Below, piece after piece: positions 1 through 8,158 of a stretch of 64,000 nt of DNA (within the stretch, counting starts at the first letter, position 1; each line of letters opens with the position of its first letter). The notes beneath the pieces are model-generated. The model ran no database searches. It was not told the DNA's origin and was given only the letters and a program-made list of their open reading frames with translations. This DNA is from JAUPVO01 sp964420875 (GTDB lineage Bacteria > Patescibacteriota > Minisyncoccia > Phycocordibacterales > UBA5272), in the NCBI GenBank assembly GCA_964420875.1, contig CAYQUK010000001.1:1-64000 (forward strand), read 5' to 3'. Both the position numbers and the translations under genes were made by a program.

Positions 1-695
<695 letters not shown>

Positions 696-771
696 TAGGA
701 AATGTGTATATTATAATAATGTATACGTTTGCTTGTTTGTTGATTTAGTTTAAGATGATTTTGAATGTTTT

Positions 772-882
772 GTTCTGGTGATTCAGCCGAGGTGTCACAC
801 CTCTTCTCATTCCGAACAGAGTCGTTAAGCCCTCGCGCGGCGATGGTAGTGCTATTGCGCAAGAGTAGCTTGTCGCCAGAAC
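772..882 (+). rRNA. rrf: 5S ribosomal RNA
   Basis: A roughly 110-nt 5S rRNA lies about 80 bases after the 23S end. Recognisable elements are the loop-B/C region (CACCTCTTCTCATTCCGAACAGAG) near 798-822 and a 3' strand closing with the 5' end. The flanks extend the terminal helix: bases 763-778 and 876-891 are perfectly complementary over 16 bp, which would form a processing stem around the mature 5S. The exact mature ends are therefore uncertain by several bases. Confidence 0.93.
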
Positions 883-920
883 AAAACATTCAAAGATTGA
901 TATGTCAAAAACGTATGCAT

Positions 921-954
921 AAAAGCACTCATTACTGAGTGCTTTTTGCTTTTG
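921..954 (+). terminator. Intrinsic terminator after the rRNA operon
   Basis: An 11-bp perfect stem (921-931 with 936-946, loop TTAC) ends in a T-run and a further T-rich stretch. It lies 39 bases after the 5S and ends the rRNA transcription unit. Confidence 0.85.
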
Positions 955-987
955 TCACAGTTTGTATTCTATACTGTTAAGGTATAT

Positions 988-1236
988 ATGAGAACAGTCA
1001 GACAAGTAACATACACATTTATAGGAGTAGTATTTTTGATTGTTGGTATTGCAGGACTCGTCTTACCCTTTTTACAAGGATGGTTTTTTATCGCTATTGG
1101 TCTCATTTTTATATCACTTGAGTCGCCTGAATTAGATAATTTTTTACAAAAACAAGCCAGAAGAAATACTACAGCAGATAAGTATTTTTCAAAGTTTAGA
1201 ACTTGGACAAGAGAGAAAATGGGATACGGCAACTAG
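988..1236 (+). CDS. Small PGPGW-like membrane protein (82 aa)
   Basis: The 82-residue product has two closely spaced hydrophobic segments (about residues 7-25 and 29-44) joined by a GLVLPFLQGW turn, then a basic amphipathic tail. This resembles the PGPGW/TMEM-type small membrane proteins common in bacteria, which have no proven function. I start at the ATG at 988, with AAGG five bases upstream; a longer in-frame start at 946 would lie inside the rRNA terminator. It runs into the oppositely oriented HD gene, sharing four bases. Function is unknown. Confidence 0.72.
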   Translation: MRTVRQVTYTFIGVVFLIVGIAGLVLPFLQGWFFIAIGLIFISLESPELDNFLQKQARRNTTADKYFSKFRTWTREKMGYGN

Positions 1237-1787
1237 TTAGCGTATTTATCTCTAGTTTCTTTTAGAGATAATTTGTATTTATTTAAGAGGCTTTCTGGTA
1301 TCTCAGATTTTCTATTCTCAAATATTTCTAACACTTTATCTAAAAACCAAAATGTACCCTCGTGCACTAGGTTTTTGTTAATGGTGGACATATTGTGTAT
1401 CTTGTCACATATTGCGACTAATAATGACTCAGCTGGTCCGGTCTCTAGTAGGGCTAGATAGTTCTCCTTCCTCTCTTTCCATGTAAGTGGGTTACTGTCA
1501 GAACCAAAGAATTTAGGCTCTGTGACATGATATACGATATCCTTGACCCTCTCTCCAAACATGTTTTCTATTTCCTCAAAACTAACTCCACAGTCCTCTA
1601 CTGTGTCATGCAGCAACATGGCAACATAGATATCCTCGTCACTGGTGTATTCTGACAGTATTAGCATAGCTGAATAAGGGTGAGCAATATAAGGGGTCTC
1701 GTTCTCATTTTTCCTATTTTGACCCCTATGGCACTCGGCTGCAAAGTTGATGGCAGACTGCAATCTCGGTGTGAAAGTTATAGACAT
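1233..1787 (-). CDS. HD-domain phosphohydrolase, SpoT/MESH1-like
   Basis: This 184-residue protein matches the hydrolase domain of RelA/SpoT-type enzymes and small MESH1-like proteins, which cleave pyrophosphate from (p)ppGpp or related nucleotides. Metal-site residues are H20, H36 (in TPYIAHP), the H60-D61 pair followed by TVED, and D128 in CDKIHN. There is no synthetase, TGS or ACT domain, so it is a stand-alone hydrolase; ppGpp as substrate is inferred. The start has no Shine-Dalgarno but TATAAT sits exactly 6 bases upstream, which suggests a leaderless message. Confidence 0.83.
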   Translation of the reverse strand: MSITFTPRLQSAINFAAECHRGQNRKNENETPYIAHPYSAMLILSEYTSDEDIYVAMLLHDTVEDCGVSFEEIENMFGERVKDIVYHVTEPKFFGSDSNPLTWKERKENYLALLETGPAESLLVAICDKIHNMSTINKNLVHEGTFWFLDKVLEIFENRKSEIPESLLNKYKLSLKETRDKYAN

Positions 1788-1793
1788 GGTACA

Positions 1794-1799
1794 ATTATA
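1794..1799 (-). promoter_or_regulatory. -10 box, leaderless promoter of the HD hydrolase
   Basis: TATAAT on the minus strand is separated from the ATG at 1787 by 6 bases, so transcription should begin at or within one base of the start codon. Confidence 0.6.
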
Positions 1800-1801
1800 C
1801 T

Positions 1802-2524
1802 ATGAAAAAGATTTTAATGTTTTTAGCCATAGTCGCCATATGTCTGACCGTCTATATCAGTTTTACAAGTAAAAATGAGGTCGAGAATGTAGTACTGGCG
1901 CCAGAAAATATAGACAACACACTACTTGCTAATAATGACGAGACTGTCACATTTGCTACGAGCACTAAATGGCTGAGTGTAGAAATAGATTACCCTAATA
2001 ACAATATAGTTAGAGATGCGATAATGGCTGACTATTACTTATGGGCTAGCAGTACGCATATATTAACTATTAACTCTGAAGTAAAGGCAAAAGAGTTCAT
2101 GATAAGCGAGGGTATGCAATATGAATACATAGCAGAATATGAAGTTGCTAGCAGTTCAGATTCTGTGTCATATGTTTACGATATTTATAATTTTACTGGA
2201 GGTGCTCATGGCGGCGTTTACAAGCGAGTATATACATTTGATAAAAGTGGCAAAGAAAAAACAATATCTATTTCTAATGCATCTATACAAAAAGTCTTGC
2301 CACAAATACGTACTGACTTGAAAAAACAAATGATACAAAGAGCTGAAATAAAAGAGTCAGAGATAGATACAAAATGGCTGAGTGATGGTACAGCAGTTAG
2401 CAAGGAAAACTATAGTACTTATTGGTATGATGGATACGATGTGGTTTTCTATTTCGGACAATATCAAGTAGGGCCTTATGTCTATGGGGAGTTTGAGGTG
2501 CGTATACCAATATCGTCTCTTTAG
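1802..2524 (+). CDS. Exported DUF3298/RsiV-like protein
   Basis: The 240-residue protein starts with a hydrophobic export signal or membrane anchor (residues 4-22). It then carries a DUF4163/DUF3298-type domain: the central TGGAHGG motif followed by YTFD, and a C-terminal segment ending in VGPYVYGEFEVRIPISSL, both typical of this family. Family members include the extracellular part of the anti-sigma factor RsiV, which binds lysozyme. No anti-sigma region or sigma factor is seen here, so a general cell-envelope role is more likely. It diverges from the HD hydrolase with a 14-base gap. Confidence 0.8.
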   Translation: MKKILMFLAIVAICLTVYISFTSKNEVENVVLAPENIDNTLLANNDETVTFATSTKWLSVEIDYPNNNIVRDAIMADYYLWASSTHILTINSEVKAKEFMISEGMQYEYIAEYEVASSSDSVSYVYDIYNFTGGAHGGVYKRVYTFDKSGKEKTISISNASIQKVLPQIRTDLKKQMIQRAEIKESEIDTKWLSDGTAVSKENYSTYWYDGYDVVFYFGQYQVGPYVYGEFEVRIPISSL

Positions 2525-2539
2525 TGGTAAAATATAAAA

Positions 2540-2728
2540 ATGAACAAAACAGTAATCAGAATATTTGCTTTTTTAGTTTTCGCTAGCCCTTGGGTGTATG
2601 TGTCTAGTGTTTACAAGGATGTGTTTTACATCGTCACAGGACTCGTCATATTAGCAGCAACTATTTCAATAAAAAAGAAAAAGAAACACGGAGACGAAAG
2701 CGGGGATAAAGACAGCGTGCTCGACTAG
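2540..2728 (+). CDS. Small two-helix membrane protein (62 aa)
   Basis: Two hydrophobic segments (residues 5-22 and 27-45) are followed by a run of lysines and an acidic tail (KKKKKHGDESGDKDSVLD). The positive-inside rule puts the tail in the cytoplasm. It sits 15 bases after the DUF3298 gene and 29 before the VirD4-like ATPase, so it may be cotranscribed. I recognise no family. Confidence 0.6.
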   Translation: MNKTVIRIFAFLVFASPWVYVSSVYKDVFYIVTGLVILAATISIKKKKKHGDESGDKDSVLD

Positions 2729-2757
2729 TAACAGTTGCTATACTTCACTTATAAATA

Positions 2758-4482
2758 ATGAACAGCGATCACAAATACGATTTGAATGACTTTAGCCGCG
2801 TGACGTATTTAGGTCTTGCTGATTTTCGTGGTGGCGAGCAAAAGTTTGGTATCAAGGCATTAGACAGGACACGTCATACATATGTAATAGGTAAAACTGG
2901 TTATGGTAAGTCCACACTGCTCGAGAATATGGCCATTCAGGATATACAAAATGGTGAGGGTATATGTTTTGTAGACCCGCACGGCTCATCAGCTGAGAAG
3001 CTTTTAAAATATGTGCCCGAACATCGCCTGGGTGATGTTGTATATTTTGCACCTTTTGATTTGGACTACCCAGTAGGTTTAAATGTTTTGGAGGAGGTTG
3101 AGGACGACAAGAGGCATCTCGTGGCCTCTGGATTGATGGCTGCATTTAAAAAGGTTTTTGGTGAGGAGAAATTCTCGGACAGAATGGAGAATATTTTGAA
3201 CAATATTATATTGGCATTGCTTGAGAATAAAAATCAAGGACTGCTCGGTGTGAACAGGATGCTCTCTGACAAGGATTATCGCAAATTTATAGTGTCTAAT
3301 GTAAAAGACCCAGCTGTTCAGTCATTTTGGACTGAGGAGTTCGCAAAGGCAGGGGATAAATATCAACAAGAGGCGGCCCCAGCAATACAAAACAAAATAG
3401 GCCAATTCATTTCTAATCCACTCATTAGAAATATAGTAGGTCAGCGCAACTCAGCATTTGATATACGTGAGCTGATGGACAAGAGAAAGATATTGATAGC
3501 CAATCTATCTATTGGAAAGATGGGGGAGGGTAATGTAAAGTTGATAGGGTCATTGCTGGTTACAAAAATATATCTCGCTGCCATGAGTCGCGCCAATCTA
3601 TCAGAGGCCGAGCTGCGTAACTCGCCACCATTTTATTTTTATGTAGATGAGTTCCAAAATTTTGTTAATGAAAGTTTTGCACAGATATTGTCCCAGGCAA
3701 GAAAGTATAATCTTGCATTAACAGTCGCACATCAATACATTGATCAGATGACTGATGAGGTAAAGAGCGCGATATTTGGAAATGTTGGAACCATGATATC
3801 TTTTAGAACTGGACCTACTGATGCTGAGATATTAGAAAAAGAGTTTGCTCCGCAATTTACAATGGACGACATTGTTAACTTATCAGCGCGACAGGTGTAT
3901 CTCCGCCTCTGTATTGATGGTGCGGGGTCTCGTCCATTTTCCGCAAAGACTTTGGCCCCAATACCAGAGCCAGAGCATAACTTTGTGCCAGCTACTATCG
4001 CTATGTCGCGAGCAATGTATGGCAAAGAGAGACATGAGGTGGAGGAGTATGTAAAAGACTGGTACAAACCAGTTATGGCTCCAGCAGCAGCAAAGCCAAC
4101 CGCTCCAGCTTATACGCCAAACACCCCAAGACCTGTCGCACAATCAAATTTTAGTAATAGACAAACAGAAGATAGAAATAGAGATGACAGGAATAGACAA
4201 TATACTAAGCCGGCAGAGACTAAACCTGCAGAAAATAAAACACTAAACAATAGAGCTGAAAACAGAGTAGCAGATAAACCAAAGATTACATCCCAGTCAG
4301 TAGAAAATAAAAAACCAAACAATGCATTGCGTGATGCTCTTAATGTTGCTCTGGGTGTCGATCACAATACGAAAAAATTAGACACAGAGAAAACAAATGA
4401 GTCAGTAGATACAAAAAAGGATGAAGTCAAAAATATAAAAACAGTGGATGAACAAAAAATAAAAGATATTTTGGATTTATAA
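2758..4482 (+). CDS. VirD4/TraG-like type IV secretion ATPase
   Basis: This 574-residue P-loop ATPase has Walker A at residues 45-53 (GKTGYGKST), then FVDPHG, a Walker B near residue 300 (FYFYVDEFQNF) and a downstream AHQY segment, the order seen in VirD4/TraG/TraD coupling proteins and HerA-like pumps. Family members move DNA or proteins through a secretion channel as hexamers. It has no N-terminal membrane anchor. The C-terminal 140 residues are low-complexity, rich in Pro, Asn, Arg and Lys. There is no relaxase, VirB4 or channel gene nearby, so conjugation is not supported; coupling to the pilus or a surface apparatus is only possible. The next gene follows after 9 bases. Confidence 0.86.
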   Translation: MNSDHKYDLNDFSRVTYLGLADFRGGEQKFGIKALDRTRHTYVIGKTGYGKSTLLENMAIQDIQNGEGICFVDPHGSSAEKLLKYVPEHRLGDVVYFAPFDLDYPVGLNVLEEVEDDKRHLVASGLMAAFKKVFGEEKFSDRMENILNNIILALLENKNQGLLGVNRMLSDKDYRKFIVSNVKDPAVQSFWTEEFAKAGDKYQQEAAPAIQNKIGQFISNPLIRNIVGQRNSAFDIRELMDKRKILIANLSIGKMGEGNVKLIGSLLVTKIYLAAMSRANLSEAELRNSPPFYFYVDEFQNFVNESFAQILSQARKYNLALTVAHQYIDQMTDEVKSAIFGNVGTMISFRTGPTDAEILEKEFAPQFTMDDIVNLSARQVYLRLCIDGAGSRPFSAKTLAPIPEPEHNFVPATIAMSRAMYGKERHEVEEYVKDWYKPVMAPAAAKPTAPAYTPNTPRPVAQSNFSNRQTEDRNRDDRNRQYTKPAETKPAENKTLNNRAENRVADKPKITSQSVENKKPNNALRDALNVALGVDHNTKKLDTEKTNESVDTKKDEVKNIKTVDEQKIKDILDL

Positions 4483-4491
4483 TATATAAAT

Positions 4492-5823
4492 ATGAAAAAG
4501 TGTATTGGTCTAGCTGTGCTGATCCAATCTATTATAAATGTTCAGGCGATACAAATATCAGAGATAATGTATGACCCAGCTGGATCTGACTCTGGTCATG
4601 AATGGATAGAGGTATACAATGACACCAGCACAGCTATAGATATAAAAAGTTTAAAGTTTTTTGAAAATAGTGCAAATCACGGCATATCAGTTGTCTCTGG
4701 TAATGACTTTTTAAATGCTGGAGAGTATGCAATCATTGCTGACAATGCTGGATTTTTCTCACTAGATTATTCTACTTTTACTGGAGGACTTTTTGATTCG
4801 GTCTTTTCACTTTCAAATTCTGGCGAAACATTAGAAATGAGAACTAGTTCTGGTGAGAGTTTGCACAAAGTAACATACGTGCCTGTGCCTGAGTCCAGCG
4901 GAACAGGCAACACATTATCACTTATCAATGGACAATATGTAAAGAGCCAAGCTACGCCTGGTGCTGCTAATATTGAGTTCACGGGCACAGTCTCTACGTC
5001 CACAGGCGGTACCACGTCAACTTCTACCAACACATCATCTAGTGTGAGTAATACAGGTGGGTATTATGTTCCCACTAGCAAGAGAACATATATGTTGGGA
5101 GATATAAATATGTTGACCAACAAAGATATGCATACAACAGTCGGTGCAGAGACGTATTTTGAGATACGCAATGCAGACAGCAAGAATCAAAACATAACCG
5201 GCACTGTGTACTGGTCATATGGTGACGGGGCAGGCGGTGTAGGGGCGACGACCACTCATGTTTATCAAAATAGTGGAGCGTTCTTGGCTTTTGTGGAGGT
5301 TGAAAACAGTAGTGTGTACGGTATAGATAGATTGTCTGTACATGTCCGTGATCCAAGGCTGGATATACACGCCACATCTAGTGGCGTTGTGATACGCAAT
5401 CATGACGAAGAGGATATAGATATAGGTGGATTTAGAGTTGTCTGTGATACAGGCATATTTAAAATCGCTAGGCATATGCTATTGCCCAAAAATAGTGAGG
5501 CTATTATCAGCAATACAAATATGGGGTTTAATTGTAAAAATCCAAAATTAAGTTTTTCCAATAACAATTTAGTTCCAGATTATTTTGAGACCACAAAATA
5601 CGAAAACAAAAACCAACTCACAACATTTGACTTATCCAGCACAACAAGACTGGCTTCTGCCAAAAAAGTCATATACACAAAGGCTAAAACGAAAACTAGT
5701 TCTGGTACAGTATTGGGGACATCCAGTATTAGCACAAAAACACCAACAGTAATATCTAAAAGTAATGGGGAGAAGGGAGTAGTAACAGGGGTCAAGAAAT
5801 GGTTATACTGGTTATATGAATAG
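4492..5823 (+). CDS. Exported lamin-tail-domain surface protein
   Basis: The 443-residue protein has a signal peptide (residues 1-20), then a lamin-tail (LTD) domain from about 20 to 130 (ISEIMYDPAGSDSGHEWIEVYN is the hallmark start). A Ser/Thr-rich linker follows at about 160-190. A PKD-like domain spans about 205-285 (WSYGDG, then HVYQNSGAFLAFVEV), and a second LTD-like segment about 288-370. LTD proteins are frequent in Parcubacteria and are thought to act on the cell surface; the role here is unknown. It overlaps the next gene by 8 bases, suggesting translational coupling. Confidence 0.82.
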   Translation: MKKCIGLAVLIQSIINVQAIQISEIMYDPAGSDSGHEWIEVYNDTSTAIDIKSLKFFENSANHGISVVSGNDFLNAGEYAIIADNAGFFSLDYSTFTGGLFDSVFSLSNSGETLEMRTSSGESLHKVTYVPVPESSGTGNTLSLINGQYVKSQATPGAANIEFTGTVSTSTGGTTSTSTNTSSSVSNTGGYYVPTSKRTYMLGDINMLTNKDMHTTVGAETYFEIRNADSKNQNITGTVYWSYGDGAGGVGATTTHVYQNSGAFLAFVEVENSSVYGIDRLSVHVRDPRLDIHATSSGVVIRNHDEEDIDIGGFRVVCDTGIFKIARHMLLPKNSEAIISNTNMGFNCKNPKLSFSNNNLVPDYFETTKYENKNQLTTFDLSSTTRLASAKKVIYTKAKTKTSSGTVLGTSSISTKTPTVISKSNGEKGVVTGVKKWLYWLYE

Positions 5824-7090
5824 GATATTATCTGTTTTCTCTTTGTTTGCTCTCACTTTTACTATTGTCTCTGCTCAGTCTGTCTCTGGAGATTCGAATG
5901 GCAATGGTATACGTGATGACGTGGACTCTCTCATATCGTCCATGGCTAGTTCATACTCTTTACAGGCTCCGCAGCTCAGTGCTGTGGCTCAGGTTGCTCG
6001 CAGCCAGCAGTATATCTTGTCTGCCAATCCTCAAAATAGAGCGCAGGCAATAGAGATAGCCAAGCGTGATGCAGCAGCTACCAATTGTGCGTCATCTAGA
6101 TTGCCTGGCACATTGATGGAGATAGTATACAGTCGCATCGAGACTGCTACATTTAATACTGTTGAGAGACAGGCTGCACAGGATTATTATATTAGTCTAC
6201 TCGGTGAAGATGACGTCGCTACGCCTGTTGTTGTGTCTGCTTGTGAAGACAACTACTCATCTAACACCGGTAACACAGGCTCAGCAGGCAACACAGGAGG
6301 ATCATATGGTGGGACTGTTCCTAGTGGTGTTGTGCCTGACAGTGCTATCAATTACCCGTGTACAGTCATGACTACATTTATGGAGTATGGCTCAAGAGCG
6401 ACTCAAGTTTTGACTTTACAAAAATTCCTCTCTGATACTGGTTATATGGAAATGTGGCCGACTGGATATTTTGGTCGTAATACTGAGGCAGCTGTTAGAC
6501 TGTGGCAGTCTAGGCATGGAGTAGATGTTCGTGGCTATGTTGGTCCAAACACTCGCGCCTCGATAGCTGCTATAACTTGTAAGGGTGACACCGCATCTAT
6601 ATCAAGAGCGCGCGCAGGAGTCTCGACAGTTAGTAGTTATGTCGCCCCAAAGACTAATACATCAAATACAACAGTGAATACATATGTGCAGGCACCCGTT
6701 ACTCTCGTTACTTCAAACACAGCCCAGCCCATTATAAATACAAATGTGAACACATACAGTACAGCCAAACTCTCTAGCAGTAGCGGGACATTTTTCACAA
6801 GACGCAGCCCTGTTAATACTCTGTATGTAACATACAAGACAGACACTGCGCAGCCAGTGACAATATGTTTTGAGAAAACAAATGATACAAATTGTTCTAA
6901 CCCTGATAATTTTGTTGCTCTCGCTAGCCAGTATAGACCAGGTGCATATGACGCGATACCAAACGGTGATAGATGGATGCTCAATTTTTATTATAATGCT
7001 ACAAATTGGGCTAATGGTGGCAAGGTGTATATAAAATCAACCAGCGCTATTGCGGATGTGTACACTATACGCGTCGCTGACTCACAATAA
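5816..7090 (+). CDS. Exported peptidoglycan-binding-domain protein
   Basis: The 424-residue product has a signal peptide (residues 1-20, ending SAQ). A helical region of about 140 residues follows a DSNGNGIRDDVD calcium-site-like motif. After a Gly/Asn/Ser-rich linker comes a PG_binding_1 domain at about 185-255 (VLTLQKFLSDTGYM, then TGYFGRNTEAAVRLWQ). The C-terminal 120 residues are probably beta-rich. The binding domain should anchor the protein to the wall; no catalytic hydrolase domain is visible. Its 3' end overlaps the methyltransferase gene tail-to-tail by 26 bases. Confidence 0.85.
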   Translation: MNRILSVFSLFALTFTIVSAQSVSGDSNGNGIRDDVDSLISSMASSYSLQAPQLSAVAQVARSQQYILSANPQNRAQAIEIAKRDAAATNCASSRLPGTLMEIVYSRIETATFNTVERQAAQDYYISLLGEDDVATPVVVSACEDNYSSNTGNTGSAGNTGGSYGGTVPSGVVPDSAINYPCTVMTTFMEYGSRATQVLTLQKFLSDTGYMEMWPTGYFGRNTEAAVRLWQSRHGVDVRGYVGPNTRASIAAITCKGDTASISRARAGVSTVSSYVAPKTNTSNTTVNTYVQAPVTLVTSNTAQPIINTNVNTYSTAKLSSSSGTFFTRRSPVNTLYVTYKTDTAQPVTICFEKTNDTNCSNPDNFVALASQYRPGAYDAIPNGDRWMLNFYYNATNWANGGKVYIKSTSAIADVYTIRVADSQ

Positions 7091-7721
7091 CTATATTACC
7101 TTCACCACTTTCGCGTTTTATATTTTGCATACTTAGTATTTCAAATCCTGACCCATTAAAATATTTTTCTATTTCTTTTTTGGTGTAAGCGTGAACGTAT
7201 CTTATGTCTTTGTGTGCCCGAAATGGCAACAGACCATCACCATTTTGTAGCAGGGGATAGCTTTTACTATTTTTTAGGTCCCACAATGTGCAGATGAATT
7301 TTGCATCAGGAGTTAATACTCTATGTATCTCACCCAGCCATTCAGCAACTAGCGATACAGGTAGATGGTGCATCACAGCAATAGAAAAACATATATCGTA
7401 CTCCTCATCTTTTGCAGGTATGTTTATCCCATCACATGTTTCAAATTTATTGTCCGGAAAGTCCACCCTCGCATAGTCGATAAGTTTTTCTGACGGGTCG
7501 ATACCAAAGTATTTTATATCAGGATAGCTAGATAATATCTTTAACAATCTTCCATTGCCACAGCCAACATCTATTATGTTTTCATTTCCACTTATATTCT
7601 GTTTTATAGTATCAGCTATTTCTGGCCAGAACTCCTGCCTAGTCTGATGCCACTCATCCGCGATAGTGTTGTACCCATCGGTAGTGTGTTGTATCAGCTC
7701 TGCATCGCTTTTATTTTCCAT
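7065..7721 (-). CDS. SAM-dependent methyltransferase, Trm9-like class I
   Basis: This 218-residue class I methyltransferase has motif I at residues 51-59 (DVGCGNGRL), the acidic ribose-binding residue in FGIDPS, and the post-motif region AVMHHLP. The C-terminal half (LLPFRAHKDIRYVHAYTKKEIEKYF) is close in pattern to Trm9/ALKBH8 tRNA wobble-uridine methyltransferases. That role would fit the nearby Elp3-type enzyme, but the substrate is inference. I prefer the ATG at 7721 because TAGAGT lies 8 bases upstream in leaderless arrangement; the ATG at 7739 is also possible. Confidence 0.82.
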   Translation of the reverse strand: MENKSDAELIQHTTDGYNTIADEWHQTRQEFWPEIADTIKQNISGNENIIDVGCGNGRLLKILSSYPDIKYFGIDPSEKLIDYARVDFPDNKFETCDGINIPAKDEEYDICFSIAVMHHLPVSLVAEWLGEIHRVLTPDAKFICTLWDLKNSKSYPLLQNGDGLLPFRAHKDIRYVHAYTKKEIEKYFNGSGFEILSMQNIKRESGEGNIVIVSQRRV

Positions 7722-7760
7722 TATTAATAACTCTAGCATTTTTAAAATTATTTTGAAAAT

Positions 7761-7786
7761 AAAAAAAGCCCGCGAAGTGCGGGCTT
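7761..7786 (-). terminator. Intrinsic terminator of the 58-aa atypical gene
   Basis: On the minus strand an 8-bp stem (7779-7786 with 7766-7773) is followed by seven T residues (7761-7767). It ends transcripts arriving from the gene at 7808-7984. Confidence 0.85.
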
Positions 7787-7807
7787 GCAGCGGAGTTTTG
7801 CCGCCGC

Positions 7808-7984
7808 TTATCCGTTGTCGTCATCCGGATCAATTTCTGCATCATTTTTGATGACGCTTGCAGTCGTAGCTACGTCATCGACCAGTCTCCGGTTTCGGAA
7901 TGTCCCAGGTTGACGTTCTTTTGGGGGTGAAGCTGAACCAGGGACATAGTCGTCAGGGGTTTGTCTTTTGTTTCGTTCGGGCAT
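7808..7984 (-). CDS. Atypical higher-GC 58-aa protein (islet a)
   Basis: A short hydrophilic protein, MPERNKRQ at the start and acidic at the end (DPDDDNG), with no hydrophobic segment and no family I recognise. I choose the ATG at 7984, not the upstream one at 8029, because GAGGAG lies 5 bases before it, a canonical Shine-Dalgarno. The gene has its own promoter (-35 at 8051-8056, -10 at 8028-8033, 17-base spacer) and its own terminator. Codons are clearly richer in G and C than in neighbouring genes. It is one of five such units in the window. Confidence 0.6.
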   Translation of the reverse strand: MPERNKRQTPDDYVPGSASPPKERQPGTFRNRRLVDDVATTASVIKNDAEIDPDDDNG

Positions 7985-8007
7985 GTTTACTCCTCGCGAA
8001 CAGGTTA

Positions 8008-8021
8008 TAGGCACGTGCCTA
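8008..8021 (-). promoter_or_regulatory. 14-bp perfect palindrome at the predicted start of transcription
   Basis: TAGGCACGTGCCTA is a perfect palindrome beginning about where transcription from the -10 box at 8028-8033 should start. It could be an operator for a dimeric repressor or form a hairpin at the 5' end of the mRNA. Confidence 0.5.
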
Positions 8022-8027
8022 ATTGGC

Positions 8028-8056
8028 ATACTACAATAAAATTTAGCACTTGTAAA
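8028..8056 (-). promoter_or_regulatory. Sigma-70-type promoter of islet a
   Basis: On the minus strand TTTACA (8051-8056) and TAGTAT (8028-8033) are separated by exactly 17 bases. The predicted leader is about 37 bases. Confidence 0.65.
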
Positions 8057-8158
8057 ATATTTATTTCGTGTTATTATATATAGTAATAAAGCTTTTTGAT
8101 ATAAGCCTAAAGTTTTATTTACTACAAACTTTTACCCGTGCCTTTTTGTATAAATAAA

